From Smittium mucronatum (lineage: Eukaryota > Kickxellomycota > Harpellomycetes > Harpellales > Legeriomycetaceae), in the NCBI GenBank assembly GCA_001953115.1, contig LSSL01007654.1, positions 1-32,040 on the forward strand: DNA of 32,040 nt, written 5' to 3'. The position numbers were made by a program, and so were the translations under genes. A model generated the notes under the pieces. The model did not search any database and was not told where the DNA came from. It saw only the letters and a list, made by a program, of their open reading frames with translations. This document shows, piece after piece, positions 9,705 through 22,530 of this stretch; the stretch's first letter is position 1; every line of letters begins with the position of its first letter.

Positions 9705-12489
9705 TTAATCGAAGTTATCAGACATCTCCATAAACAGTTCCTGTAGTCTAGTCAAAGTGACGACGCCGATTTCTTTACTATTAAAGCTCCTAACATTAAC
9801 CAAACCTTGTTTAGCCTCCTCGACTCCCACTGCCAATAAATAGTTGTACCTGCTTAGTCTGGCATCTTTAACTACCCTACCCAACTTTGTACTTCCAAGA
9901 CTGCTGTCCAAATCAACATAAAACCGGTAATTCTTCATTCTAGATTCGATGAACTCAACGCTTTTATCCCTTTCACTGTCGCGAACAGAAATAATACTTT
10001 CCCCTCCATGCTCAGATTTTGAAAAGTTACCTCCAAGTAAAGATCGATGCACTTTTTTAGCATATTCAATAACAAATTCTTGATTAGCGAGATTGACTTC
10101 TTCTGGAACGTCCTTTGATTCCTTGGGAAGAATGGGAACGACCATAGCTTGGCGAGGACTCATCCAAAATGGCCATCTCCCCCTATAATGCTCAGACAGA
10201 ATAGCCATCATTCGTTCTACGCTTCCTAAGATTGCTCGATGGATAATGACAGGCTCTTCTCGTGAACCGTCCTTTCCCACGAATTTCAGTTTAAATCGCT
10301 TTGGAAGCTGGAAATCCAGTTGAATTGTGGCTGTCTGGTGGTTTCTGCCAAGTGCATCCTTTACGTGAATGTCTATTTTGGGCCCGTAAAAAGCGCCGTC
10401 CCCTTTATTCTCGGTCCATTCTCTACCAGCTTTTCTAAGAGCTGACTTCAACATATTTTCAGCTTCATTCCACTGAGTTTCACTACCGATGTAGTGATCC
10501 AATGGTCTTGTTGACAAGCATAAGCTGTACTCATTGAACTTGAAAATAGAGTATACCTCATCCAACATTTTTAGCTGCTTGTATATTTCCTCTTGGATAT
10601 CTTGATGGGAACAAAATATATGTCCATCATCCTGATGGAATCTCCTTACTCGGGTTAGACCGCTTAACGACCCGACCGGTTCATTTCTATTTATGTAAAT
10701 CAGAAATGAGAAAAAGTAACCGATTGAATATATGTTATTATGTTTAAAAGATAATTTGTAGATAAAAAAATACATATCGAGTATTACCTGTGTAAAGGAC
10801 TCAAGTCGGCTAACCTAAGAGGTAAATCTCGGTAAGATCTTACCTTAGAAGAAAATATTAAACAGTGTCCGGGACAATTCATAGGCTTTAACCCAGCTGC
10901 AATATCTCCAGAATCATGGCTATTGGAGCAGCAACCTGGACCATTATCACTTTCGCCTATAATATTACTATTTTGTGTATAAGCATCTACAACACCAAAC
11001 ATATCCTTTTTATAGTTTTCCCAATGGCCGCTAGTTTCCCATAAACTTTTTAAATATATTTGGGGAGTGATAACTTCATCAAAACCGTACTCAGAGTACT
11101 TGTTTCTTATTAGATTTAGTATTCTATTTACTATTCTGGTTCCGTGGATTAGGAAGAATGGTGAACCTGGCGAAAGAGTATGCATCATGAACAAATCCTG
11201 ATCTTTTCCAATAACTCTATGGTCATTCTTGGTCATGGATGCCTGGTTAGCCAAATACTTATCTATTGAATCCTTATTAAAAAGAGTCATCCCCGTTATT
11301 CTATTTAAAGTCGGTTCCATATAGTTGAATTTATTTGAATAAAGCTCCAAGTCCTCTTCTTCCAAAGTAAAATGTGAAGAGCCCTGATTTAACTCAACTT
11401 TATTAACCAAAACATCTGAACTGGAAAAAACTGGACCTTCTGGGTAACCAATGTAATCACCTACTCTATATAAATTGAACTCCTTTGCACCCTTTTTAGC
11501 CGCTTGACTAATTAAGTACTGAGCGAAAGGATTGCCTTGCATAATTTTTATAGCCAATTCGTAATCAACCGTTAAATTTGTTATTGGATCATTCCTTTTA
11601 CAAATTTTAGTATACTCCTTCCAGACCAAATTCAATTGCTCTCTCTTTAGAAACATTCTCACATTCTGTGGCAACTTGCAAACTCGTTCTATTGATTTTA
11701 TAATTTGGTCGTTTAAGTCATTTCCAGAACCATCAAACTTCAAAGTTTTACTCACTAAATCGCCCCTTCCCTGATGAAACGCATAAAACTCAGTGTAAAA
11801 TCCACCAGCAAACAAGGTTCCATCCTCTGAGAAACTATGATCCAAGACTTTGTTTTTATATACAAATAAATCGTTTGATAGAACATTAGCTAAAGCAGCT
11901 GATAAAATAAAAGCTGAAGATCTCCACATTGTTTCTAAAACAAGGTCTTTGTCCTCTGGACTTTTTGGATTTAGGAATTTTATCTCCCCATTTATATCTA
12001 TTGGACTGTATAAATTCCAAAATTTTCCTGAAATCGTTGTATATATCTCTTTTTTTGATATTAATTCATCGATACTGGAAATTTCAAGATTTTCTAGAGA
12101 GTAGGGATTTTTTATAAATTCAGAATACACTTTTGGAAAATGGGTTGAAGCGTTTTTTAAGATGTCTATCGGAGAAATTGATCCCGTTTTTACTGTATTC
12201 AACTTCTTTCCGTCATATGTCAAATTTAAGTATTTAGGCTTAATGAAATTCTGCTTTAATGATTCCTCATTCCAGAGAAAGTTGCGTTTTTGGTTTTTGG
12301 TTGAGTAGGCTATATTAATATATTTTCAAGTAAGCATTTCTATAAAAAAAAAAAAACTTACAACAAAATTAAATTTAAACTTGTTTCACCTCTACTGTTG
12401 CGGTTTATACATTCCAAACATGAAATATTTCTAACTAATGAAAATCTTGAGAGCCCCGATCGGTTGTAAGATAAATAATTTACCAGCAT
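9705..12489 (-). CDS. Threonyl-tRNA synthetase, probably mitochondrial, with a degenerate editing site, 3 exons, 867 aa
   Basis: Minus-strand exons: 12489-12390, 12309-10788 and 10686-9705 (2604 nt, in frame). The last junction (LSPLHR/NEPVGSLSGL) is certain from motif 2. The first is inferred: AGTAGAG/GTGAAA joined to AATATAG/CCTAC. It charges tRNA-Thr with threonine using ATP. Domains: Arg/Ser-rich presequence-like residues 1-35 ending RAY/S, a TGS domain (about 60-130), an editing domain (about 150-360), class II catalytic core and anticodon-binding domain. Catalytic zinc ligands are intact: C512 (MNCPGHC), H563 (GHIFC) and H690 (IHRAILGS); motif 2 is TRVRRFHQDDGH and motif 3 is GSVERMMA. 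In the editing domain the HSSAH motif reads RSSAF (163-167) and CRGPH reads PEGPV (323-327), so proofreading is probably lost. It is longer than yeast cytosolic Ths1 (about 734), partly from inserts such as a Ser/Gly/Cys loop before GLKPMNCP. Confidence 0.9.
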
Positions 12490-13440
12490 CTTGTTAATGG
12501 GAAAAGCAATATCTTCATATACTCAAAAACTTCTGATTCAAAGAATCGAATCTCTGTTCGTTGATTACCATTTCATTGGGTATCGGATTTAATGTTTTTG
12601 GAACATAATTTATTGAATTCAATGCATGGTCCAATAGCCTGTATTAATCGATAACCTCTTAATCGACTATTTGCCAGAAACCTTTTTCGAATAAAACATA
12701 TCAACATTCCAAAACTTTAAAGTAAATATCAAATAAATTTCCCGAAAAAAAAAAAAAAAAGTAAATATCATCAAATGGTGTGCTTCAAAAATTTTAGATA
12801 ATACTCAGCAACCCTTTAGTTTTTAAATCCAAATTAATTTCTATTCTGTCAAGCATGGAATTCCTTGTTTTAGTTTAAAGGCTTAAAGATGCGCCTAATG
12901 AGATTTACACATACTAGAAGTTCACCGATGATGCTCTGTTTGGCAAGAAATGGTGACTGCATCTCAACTATCCAGTGATAAGGAATCGGACAAGACGAAT
13001 CTAAAACAAGTTGTTCCGAGAATAATATTTTTTTCTTTCACTACCAACACTAACAGTCCGAATTATGTTTACGAAACGAGTATTCAGCGTTTAGCTCTTT
13101 CCAATGATAAAGTGTTAGCAAAGATGTCGGTTCATTATGCACGAGTCTACATTTTGTTAGCTCATTTAGATGTTAGCTTTAACGAGGAGCTCAGCCATCT
13201 TGGTGAATTTGTGTTCGCTGATATCAAGCCTAATTCATGACTATGCAACTCTTCTGCAATCAAGTATAATTTAATTAATACCAGACGGGTTATATCCGAT
13301 GGTATATATTACTCCGATTTCCCTTAGGTACCAGTTGGTAGCCATCAAAGGAATCAATTGGCACCGATGATACTGATCTTCTCTGCTCCTTGCACGTTTT
13401 CTTCACTATAATTTTTTCGATTAATTTTTAGCGATGTTAT
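12490..13440. other. ThrRS 5' flank with a GC-richer stretch holding a short unidentified ORF
   Basis: From about 12880 to 13240 the base composition is clearly richer in G+C than the flanks. A plus-strand ORF from ATG 12950 to the stop at 13240 encodes 96 aa (MVTASQLSSDKESDK...VFADIKPNS) that I do not recognise. Just upstream, a different frame gives a 28-codon piece from ATG 12889, and the third frame is broken by TAG and TGA. That pattern suggests a decayed gene or mobile-element fragment rather than a clean gene. Expression or homology is unknown. Confidence 0.3.
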
Positions 13441-16400
13441 CTTCCAATAAAATCATTTAATAAATTAATTTGTAAAAAAAAATATTTTCTGCTAATTAGA
13501 CACCTATTTTCTTTTCAGACATGATTTTCAGCCACTTTCTCGATTTTATTACCAAAAAACAATTTGTTAGGTATTATTATGTTAACAGTTTATAACTGGA
13601 GTAAAATAAATCTAATACCAGTTTAAAATATCAAACTTTAACTTAAAGACGCAGTTTTGGTTTTTAGTAAAATTATAAGTAAATATGTTGCCACTAATTA
13701 ACAATAAACTGCCATTTGTGAGGAGATATCAATGAAATAAACTTTTTGTTACTTCAAAATTCAATAAATTTCCTAGCTTCGATTTTTAAATTTTCACTAA
13801 AAAAAAATTAATTATAATAAGAAAAGTAAATATTGTACTTATAAAAAATATTTTAAAAGTTTTAATCTTGGGGATTTAATATAAAAAAACAATGTATAAA
13901 TTTATTTTAAAATATCATTGAATTTTGTGTTCTAGAAAAGGTATGGTTTTAAAAAAATGGCCTAAATATTTAATAACTTGTAGAAGTTTAATAATAAGAA
14001 ATTGATTGAAGTTTTTAAGTTTGAATATTTCAATTTTTTACTAATCCCAAAACTGAGTGAATTAATACATATAATACGGGTATATTATAGCATAATATAC
14101 CTAATTTATACTACTCGATATCCGCATCAACGAATTTTCCCTTTACGATTTTAGATTGATCATTATTATAAATGATTGATTTTTTATAATATTACTGTTT
14201 TTTTAATGTAAACTCTGCGTGTAAGAATTTTTTTTCTTTATTCCTTCCTCTTTTTTTTAAATGACCTTAATTTATAGATATACATTATATTTGTAAGTAT
14301 GTAATAAATTTTAGATTTTATTTTTATTGATTTTGTTTGCCGAATGAAAAACATTATTAATTTATTAAATTTTTCAATTTGGTCCAGATATTAACATTTA
14401 CTATTGAATCTATTAACTAAAATAGAAAAAATTGACCCTCCTTATGAATAAAAAAAATATATATTATTTATTTTACTTATTTGTGAATCACTCTTATTTT
14501 TCCATCTTAATTTTTTAAAATCTTCCAAAAAAACAATCTCCCAAAAATTGCTTATTTATAACTTATCTTTTGATTTTTAATTATTTTTTTTATAATAACT
14601 CACCTAAAAAAAACTTTAATCATTAAAAATTATACCAATTAAATTTTATAATTTTTTTTTTTTTAATTTATTATCACAGAATTTTTATGTGATAGAACCT
14701 TTGGAATTTAAAAATAATATATTATTATTTCTACAAGAAATATGAATAAAGACAAGATACAAATTTAGAAAATAAATTCTCTATTTAAAAAAAAACAACT
14801 TAATATTCTATTTTTGATTCGTTATTTTATTTTTTAGTTTATTTAGTATGGATAAAAGTTGATTTTTTTCAGAAAAAATATAGTTAAAACCACCTCTAAC
14901 TAATTTATTTTTCACATGTTTTTGCTTCAAGATATCTTCACTAAAAACATACTGAAAAAAATGTGGTAAAAAAAAATATAAAAGATCGTGTATAAAATAC
15001 TGAAATACAGTTTACAATAATTTTTCCTAGGTAAAACTGGCCGAGAACACATTGAAATAATATTTAAAAAGTCAACCACTCCCCATCTTTCTCTTACTTA
15101 AATTTGTTTTACAAGAATTTTTGTTTCAGGTTATATTTTTCTCTAAACACCACATTTTAGAAAAAAATTTGATTTATTGATACTGTCAAGCTAATAGATT
15201 GAGATTAAATTTAAAGACATTTATTAAAAATATTATTCCCTCCGTAATTGTGACCCGATAGATATATTCCTTTAAAATAACCCATCAGGTATTGAACTCC
15301 ATCCTTTTTAAAAAAATAAATAATCACATATGTTATACGACACACATTTCTCAATGTTCGTCGGATCGTCTTATTTTCATTTATACACTAAAATCTTTGG
15401 GATATGCCCAAAATTTTCAAAAAATAATACATATATTCAATCGTATTTATTTTATTCTTTTTCATAAATTAAATCAAGTTACCCGTTGGCGAAAAAAAAA
15501 AATCTTAGATTAAAATATAAAAACTGACTTCAGTTTTAATTTTTATTTCTCTTACTCCATATTATTATTATTCTTTGGAAAAAATTATATTTATTTATAA
15601 CTATTTGAAATTCCGAAAAATGTCATGATTTCAAGATTTTTTTTAATGCAGTAATTATCTAAAAAAATATTATTCAATATGTATATATATATTAGCGATC
15701 TTTTATTTTATTTTATTTTTAGTTTTTTGTTTAAAATCTTTCATATATCCTAATAAATTTCATGTAAGTTATGTATTAATTATTTTTAGATATATAAAAT
15801 ATCAAAATATACATAACTGTACATCTACACATTTAAATGTATATTTTATATTTTATATTTTAAGAACTTTTTTCTTTTTGATTTACTCTTTTTCTTTTTG
15901 AAATTATTAAAAAAATTTAAAAAAAATTATTTTAATTTTTCATACATAAAATCATTTTTATATAAATATCGTGTTAAACTTTTAAAATCCGCTTTAATCA
16001 TCAGTTATTTTTTATCAGTTTACTTGTAAAATATATTTTTTAAATAACAGGTTATTTTTGCTGGACTATAAATACAATATTTAAATTATTTATGAAAGAC
16101 TAAAATAATTATCGAGCAATAATATTCAATTTAGGTTTCTTATAAAGTATAAGAACAGATGTAAATCAGCTGATCAAAAAAAAAAAGTGAAAATTTTAAC
16201 TATTGATTATCAAAAAAACGGTTTTATCATAAAAAAAATATTAAAACATTAAATTTTTATTTGGAAATTTTTTAATTAAGTGATGTTTTTTTATTGTTAA
16301 AATATATTTTAAAGTCTTATTACACTATTTAATAAAATTTTCCATGATTGATAAAGTAAATTTTGGCTGAATTTTTCAAAATATAATATATAGTTTATAA

Positions 16401-19400
16401 TATCATAAATTAAAACAAAACATAACCCAAAAATATTCTTTAAATGTTGATAAAATATAAAATTTTGTATATAATTTATTTTTATGTTTATATTTTAATT
16501 AATCACTATTTATTAATTACTATAAAGATTTTTAGAAAGTAAAATCAAAGAAAATTTTCCATTTTTATAATTTACTATTAATAATAATAATAATTACCAA
16601 ATATAAATAATATATATCGAATTAAGATAGAGTAATTTTTCAAATATACTAGTTTTAATATAGATCGAAAAGATATTAAAAACTGAATGAAAATAAAACT
16701 CAAATTTTTTGTAAAAAAAACTAATAAATAATATTAATATGTAATAAAATATTAAAATTAACATAAAAAATTCGAATTAAAACTATTTTCTTATTTTTTA
16801 AAAAAATTTAATTTTTTATAGTTGGTATTTATAAAATAAAATAATTGATAGTGCTTCTAAATCAAATTTGGATCTGTTGATGCTAAATTATAACCTTTTA
16901 AATTTATAATATATTATCATAAAAGCATCATCTTTCAGTACAAAGATAATAAACTCTATATATTAAAAATAAATGCGAATTAATCCAAATTATTATGTTT
17001 TAATGGATCGAATTTACTCCTTTTTTTCAAGCGAGTTAATTTAATTTGATATATATATATATGAGAAGGAAATAAAAAATGATTTGGTACTCAAATTTAA
17101 TTTAAAACTTAATTGAATTTATTTTATGGGATTTTTATGAGTTAATTTTCATATATAACACTTAAAAGTTTTAGTAAAGTGGATTTGGTATAAAATTTAC
17201 CTTTTAATAATAATAAATTATTAATAGAATGTTTTTCTATTTTAAACACGTTAAATAATAGTATTAATTAAAACATTTTATAAAAAATTTTGAATCAAAT
17301 TCAGCGTGTATTTTAAAAATTCACATCTGCATGCGATTAAATTCAAAATTATGCTACTTGTCACAAGGTTAATAAACTGTTTTGAAATTTACGCCAAGAA
17401 AAATTTATCTAAAAAAACTATGCTTATTAATACCAAAATGAGCTAACACATTAATTGAGTAAATTCAATCCAAAATCATACTATTTTTTGGATGTTTTAA
17501 TTATTTATATTTATTGTAATAAATTAATAAAAATTAATCTAATAAAAAACAATGCCTTTCTATTATTATTACCTTTAATTTTTTTTTTATTTGTTTATTA
17601 ATTTAAATTACAGATTAATTTTTTCGGTATATTGTGTCAGTAATAGCTACAAATGCAAAAAAAAATGAAATTATTTTACTTTATGAAACGAAGAATATGA
17701 TAATATATAAGTAAATATATAATCGAAAAAATGACAAATATCAAAATCTTGTTTTTTTAAATGGTTATATTGTATTAAAATTCAATTTTCTAATATAATT
17801 TGGCGTGTAAACCCATAATTTTTTAATTTAATTGATACATAACTAAAAATCTATATTAACTGAACATTTATTTAACCGATTTTCTTTGTAATATATTTGG
17901 TTTAAACGAAATGTCGCATATTTCCTTACAAATTATTACTATAATTAATCGCATTTATGAGAGAAAAAAATTTATCACCAAAAATTTATGACTAAATTAG
18001 ACGATGAACATACATCACCATTGTCATATAATAAAACAATCTGTTATATTAATGAATAAAAAGCCAATTATAAAAGAAGGGTAAGTATTTTTCGAAAAAA
18101 TACGTTTATACTGTCTAAAATACAAATAATTTCAAATATAAGAGCTTTTTTTGTAAAAATCTATATATAAACCTATTAATTGAGTGAAAATTGCAGAAAA
18201 TTATTTATACTGATAAAATAATATAGAGGAAATAATCCCTAGAAAAATTTATGGCGTTTTTATTAAAGCGAGAAAATATATTAGTTAATTTGAAATTATC
18301 TATTTAAAACCAAATTACAACAATTATTAGTATATAAAATTGTTAAAATTTGAAGAAAAGAGCTTTAAAAAAATGATGATATTTTATCAATGTACATAGA
18401 CTTTTTTTTTTTATATATATTTATCAATATTCACAGTTTATAATCTACATAAAATTAAACAGCTTCAATCCAAATCAAAAAAATTATAAATAAAATAGTA
18501 CTAGTTTAAAAATTAACCAAATTAATCATAAAATGCTTTATTTTTTTATAATAAAATTAAACTTTTCGATCAGTAATTATGATATTTTTTTAAATTTTTT
18601 ACCAGTTTACATATTTTTGAAAGTAATATATATATATATATATATTACAATTTATTGACATTTATTTATGATAATCATTAAAAAAGCAAACATAATCCGG
18701 AATAAAATCATCAATTTATGGGATTTTTCAATAAAATCATGTTAGCCATTTCATTTAGCGTAATTAAAGCTAATATAAAAACCAAAAAAAAATCTTATTT
18801 TAACCATAAATCCGATATAATACATCTTTATTTATTCTAAAATGATTAGATAGATATCGAAATTAATATATTGAAAAATGAAATAATTTATGTATTTAAA
18901 CTTTTAAAATGAATTTTTAATTCAATAAAAATATCAATTATATTATTTAGCCATTTTGAACATTTTAAATCAGTTATTAACATGATTTAATGAAATTTGA
19001 ATTGAGTATTTTATTTTTTCTAGAAATACTATTTTTTTACCTGAATTTCTGGGAGGACTCTTAAAATAAATATATAGTTTCCATCAAAATATAAGGCTAT
19101 AAATTTTTTAGTGGCTACATGTAAGTTTCTTGCACTAAATTAAAAACATATTGAAATTTATAAAGAACTGGAAGAATAACAACTATACTTCTATAAAAAT
19201 AAGATTTTTTGATAAAATCACACTTAAATTTTAATTCAAAAATAAAAATAAATTCTGCAATATATATAATAGTTTAGGGGTGTTATTTAAACCTTTAGAA
19301 ATTAACTACAAAAGAATTAAGTTAGATTTTCTATAAAATGTATTTTAAAAAAGAATTCATTGAAAATATTCTTACTTTTTGTGCCAACATCTATTTATAA

Positions 19401-20218
19401 TTGATTGATTGTGATTTTTACATTTATCTTATAAAATGATTTTTTGGCGTATTTCATACGATTTTTTTTTAATTTACCAACTGAAAAAACATATTTTTAA
19501 TAGAAATAGCTTTTTTTTAACGAGATTAATTTTTTAAAACATATATAATTTAGCTAATTTTTTTGGATATTGTCTAATTTATAATATAAGTTTTTATATT
19601 CAAAGTCTTAAAGAATAAATAGATTTTTTAAAAAATTAAATAATAAAATATTTCTTGAAAATAAATCCTAAAAAATTTTTTATACATGAGAATTTTTTTT
19701 TATAGTTTTTTTACCCTAAATAAATAAAAAACAGTGTTTTTTACCAATAAATCAATGTGTATTTTTAATTTATTATCAATTTAAATTTCTGTAAAATAAT
19801 TAAAATTGTGAGATGAACGCCTAGATTTTTTTTTACTGGATTCAAATTATTATCAAAAAAAAAAAATTATAACTAAAAACACCTATTATTTGCATAACTC
19901 GATATTTTTGAAAGGTTTTTATATTTTATTTATCTAATTTTTTGCATTTTTTCCGCTATTGAAGTTCATATTTAGAATTAAATCTATATTATATTAAAAA
20001 TTTTGATTTAAAAAAAATGATAAAGGTATATATATTATTTATTAATAATCCCCATAATTTTATTTTCTGTTTGAGAATAATTTTTATTAATAAAGTACTT
20101 ATAATGTCAAATATTACCATTTTCAATTTAAAAAAATTTATTTATTTATTTTCCAATTTATTCAAATTAATTTAAATAAAAATTTTCATTCAAAAAAATT
20201 TAATTTTAATTTTTTATA
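13441..20218. other. Ultra-AT-rich, ORF-free island of about 6.8 kb
   Basis: The whole stretch is made of A/T runs. Sample lines I counted hold about 7-18% G+C, far below the coding part of the window. The only ORF of 70 or more codons is one of 73 codons near 15292-15513, dominated by F/I/K/N codons and with no family resemblance. I see no clear tandem array, no TE protein fragment and no tRNA-like element. A weak match to the first bases of the dispersed repeat (ATCACaGAATTTTTaT) lies at about 14675-14700. The island begins after the ThrRS upstream flank and stops abruptly at repeat copy A. Confidence 0.8.
18623..18648. repeat. Perfect 26-bp (TA)n palindrome
   Basis: GTAA, then an alternating TA run, then TTAC reads identically on both strands. 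It could extrude as a cruciform or be a microsatellite. In this AT-rich setting it may have no function. Confidence 0.7.
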
Positions 20219-20740
20219 TCACGGAATTTTATTGTAAGATAACGTCATTAAAAACTATACTAAAAAGATTTGAAAAAAAGAAAAAGACGTATAGAAAAGA
20301 CTATTATCCCAACTACAATAAGCTCCTCTGCCGGACTACCGACTGCGTACCTACGGGAAAAGGGTTAAATCTACCAACCGAAAGACCCCCCCCCTGGCAT
20401 TGCTTCAAGTAGGATGGATGACTAAGGTTACGTGCAGTCAAGAATTAAGCTCTTTGTCGATGAAAAAAAGTTCATTGAAGCTATTGAGCTCCTATTCAGA
20501 GCATACTTCTAACAGGATTAATAAAATTAGGCTCCTACCCAAACGTGGGTTTGATCGACATGGCTTTCATACAAATAAATGTTATAAGCTGAGATCCGTC
20601 TGACTGTCGAACGCTGGACTTGTACATTAGACTATGTCTCAGCTGTGCTAAACGATCGGTTCCCCCTGTTTCTAGATGTTCCTCCTCTGTAATCGCTGTC
20701 CTCCAAATTTCCGTGCGCTATCTCCACTACTCTCAACCAA
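20219..20740 (+). repeat. Dispersed repeat, copy A (522 bp, decayed; possible mobile-element coding relic)
   Basis: This matches 31513-32040 in the same orientation along its whole length. Near-identical blocks include TCACGGAATTTTATT near the start, the segment around 20523-20555 containing CTCCTACCCAAACGTGGG, and GAGATCCGTCTGACTG near 20591. G+C is much higher than in the flanking island. In one frame it reads YYPNYNKLLCRTTDC.P.GKG.NLPTERPPP, and in the same alignment further on PGIASSR...FIEAIELLFRAYF, but stops and a frame change at the C9 run (20386-20394) break it. The protein sense and the shared CG-rich blocks suggest a relic of a retroelement-type gene. I cannot name the family. Confidence 0.75.
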
Positions 20741-22495
20741 GAATAGTGCAACGCTTCAAAAAAATTTAAGCACCTATTTTTTATCTTGATTTTTATCTAT
20801 TTTCTCAATAATTAAATCCAAAATTTCGCTTTGAAGTATTAGTAATTTTTTATATATTAATTAAAGGTATACGGGAAAATAATACGGAAAAAATCTCTAA
20901 AAAATATTTTTTAAACAATTAATATTATATTGCATAGTCTTTCTTGAATAAAAAATATTCCAAAAAATTATAATTTTATTATTATTTATGTTTTCAATAT
21001 ACTAATTTAATGAAGTTTTTTTATTTTACGGGACCTAATAATTATCATAATTACAAATTTTAAAAAAATATTTTTTCATATCTTAAAAATAATACTAAAA
21101 ATTTCTAAATTAAAATTCATTCTTATAGCTATATTCGCTAATTCCGAATAAAATTTAATGCAATTTTTTAGAATACACCTAGAGTTAAATATTTTTGCAA
21201 CATATGTTTTTATCTTGAAAACTTAGAGGAAATTTTATTACATAAAACGGGAGTTTTTCCATTGAAACTGTATTGAGCATGCTATTTTGATTAAATTAAA
21301 TCAAATTCCCGAAAACATACGATTTAATACCCTTATATTCTGTGAAAAATATTAAGATTTACAAAAAATATACCTGATAGTTTTTTATAAAAATTGAAAA
21401 TCACACATAGATAAAATATAATTATATTTGAAATAACTTTGAAAAAAGAAGTTTAATAACAAAATGAATTTTCGCATTTTAATCCATAAAAAACCTGAAT
21501 ACATACAGATAAATTCACAATAATTTTTCACTAAAAATCGAGATTTTTTTTAAAGTTAGCTTTAAACTATTTTAAAATGATGTAAAATAGTTGTTATTTG
21601 AAAAATAAAAAATAAAAAGTTTAAATATATTTTATCTAGAAATTTCCCTTTTCTCTTCTTTCGATATACATCCCATATTATTCGCTTCAGTAAAAAGGTA
21701 AATTATTTATGATTTAAATCTTACTTTTTCTTGGATATCAGATGGTAATCAGAGATCTTGAATTAAACAATAATTTTAAAATTAAGAATGTCATGTATAA
21801 GCCAACTTTAATTATATTTATGCTTAAAAAAGATTTTTTTTATGACAATAATAACCAAGATTAACAAAAAGTATATAAAATTTTCGTTTTTTATTCAGTA
21901 CAGGATTTAGATTTCAGGGAATAACATTGTATAACTAATGAATTTGTTACAACTGAAAGATGTATAATCAAGAATTTAATATATAAAAGTTTAAAATATT
22001 TTACTTCAGTTCAAAAAATTCAGGTTGAAGATTTTTTAGCTTACGGTAGTACAAGATTCAAATCCTGAAATATTGTTTTCATATATAAACGGGGTTATTT
22101 TTTATCTGTTTTTCGTTCCAAAGCTTACCAACGGGCTTTAAATCTATTATTTTTACTTATTTTTTCGGATTTTATGAAAATAATCTCACTTTTCAATAAA
22201 TTAAAGTGTGTTTTTTCATGTCAAAATTTTCATAGCCCACATATTCAAAACATACTTCATACATATACTTGCACTGTCTATGTAAAAAAGCTTCAACTCT
22301 AGGATTTTTGAAGTATGCATTTTTGTGACCATTGCTTAATTTTAATAGCGAATATTTTATTGCTCGATGATTTAATAATATCAGTCAAATTTGACAATTC
22401 TCGATTATTTTGTTTAGATTTGACAGGATAAATTGAAATAGGTTTACATTTATTCAATATTTATTCCACATTGGCATTAGACAAGAATTATAATG

Positions 22496-22530
22496 GGGTT
22501 TTGGGTTTTGGGTCTTGAATTTTGAGTTTT
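22496..22530 (+). repeat. Five tandem heptamers, degenerate (GGGTTTT)
   Basis: Consecutive 7-mers read GGGTTTT, GGGTTTT, GGGTCTT, GAATTTT, GAGTTTT. A further G-rich run (GGGAGGAG then seven G) lies 40 bp downstream. The array resembles a telomere-type repeat but is not the common fungal TTAGGG, and is short enough to be a minisatellite. Confidence 0.65.

Noticed and set aside
10681..10787. A separate 356-aa protein starting in front of the ThrRS catalytic core
   Set aside because: Its first ~29 residues are translated intron; the AG/A junction rejoins LHR to NEPVGSLSGL within motif 2 of one enzyme.
13441..20218. A mitochondrial or plasmid insertion as the source of the AT-rich island
   Set aside because: I found no mitochondrial protein, rRNA or tRNA signature in it.
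22025..22070. tRNA-like B-box (AGATTCAAATCC)
   Set aside because: No A-box or cloverleaf arms can be formed around it.
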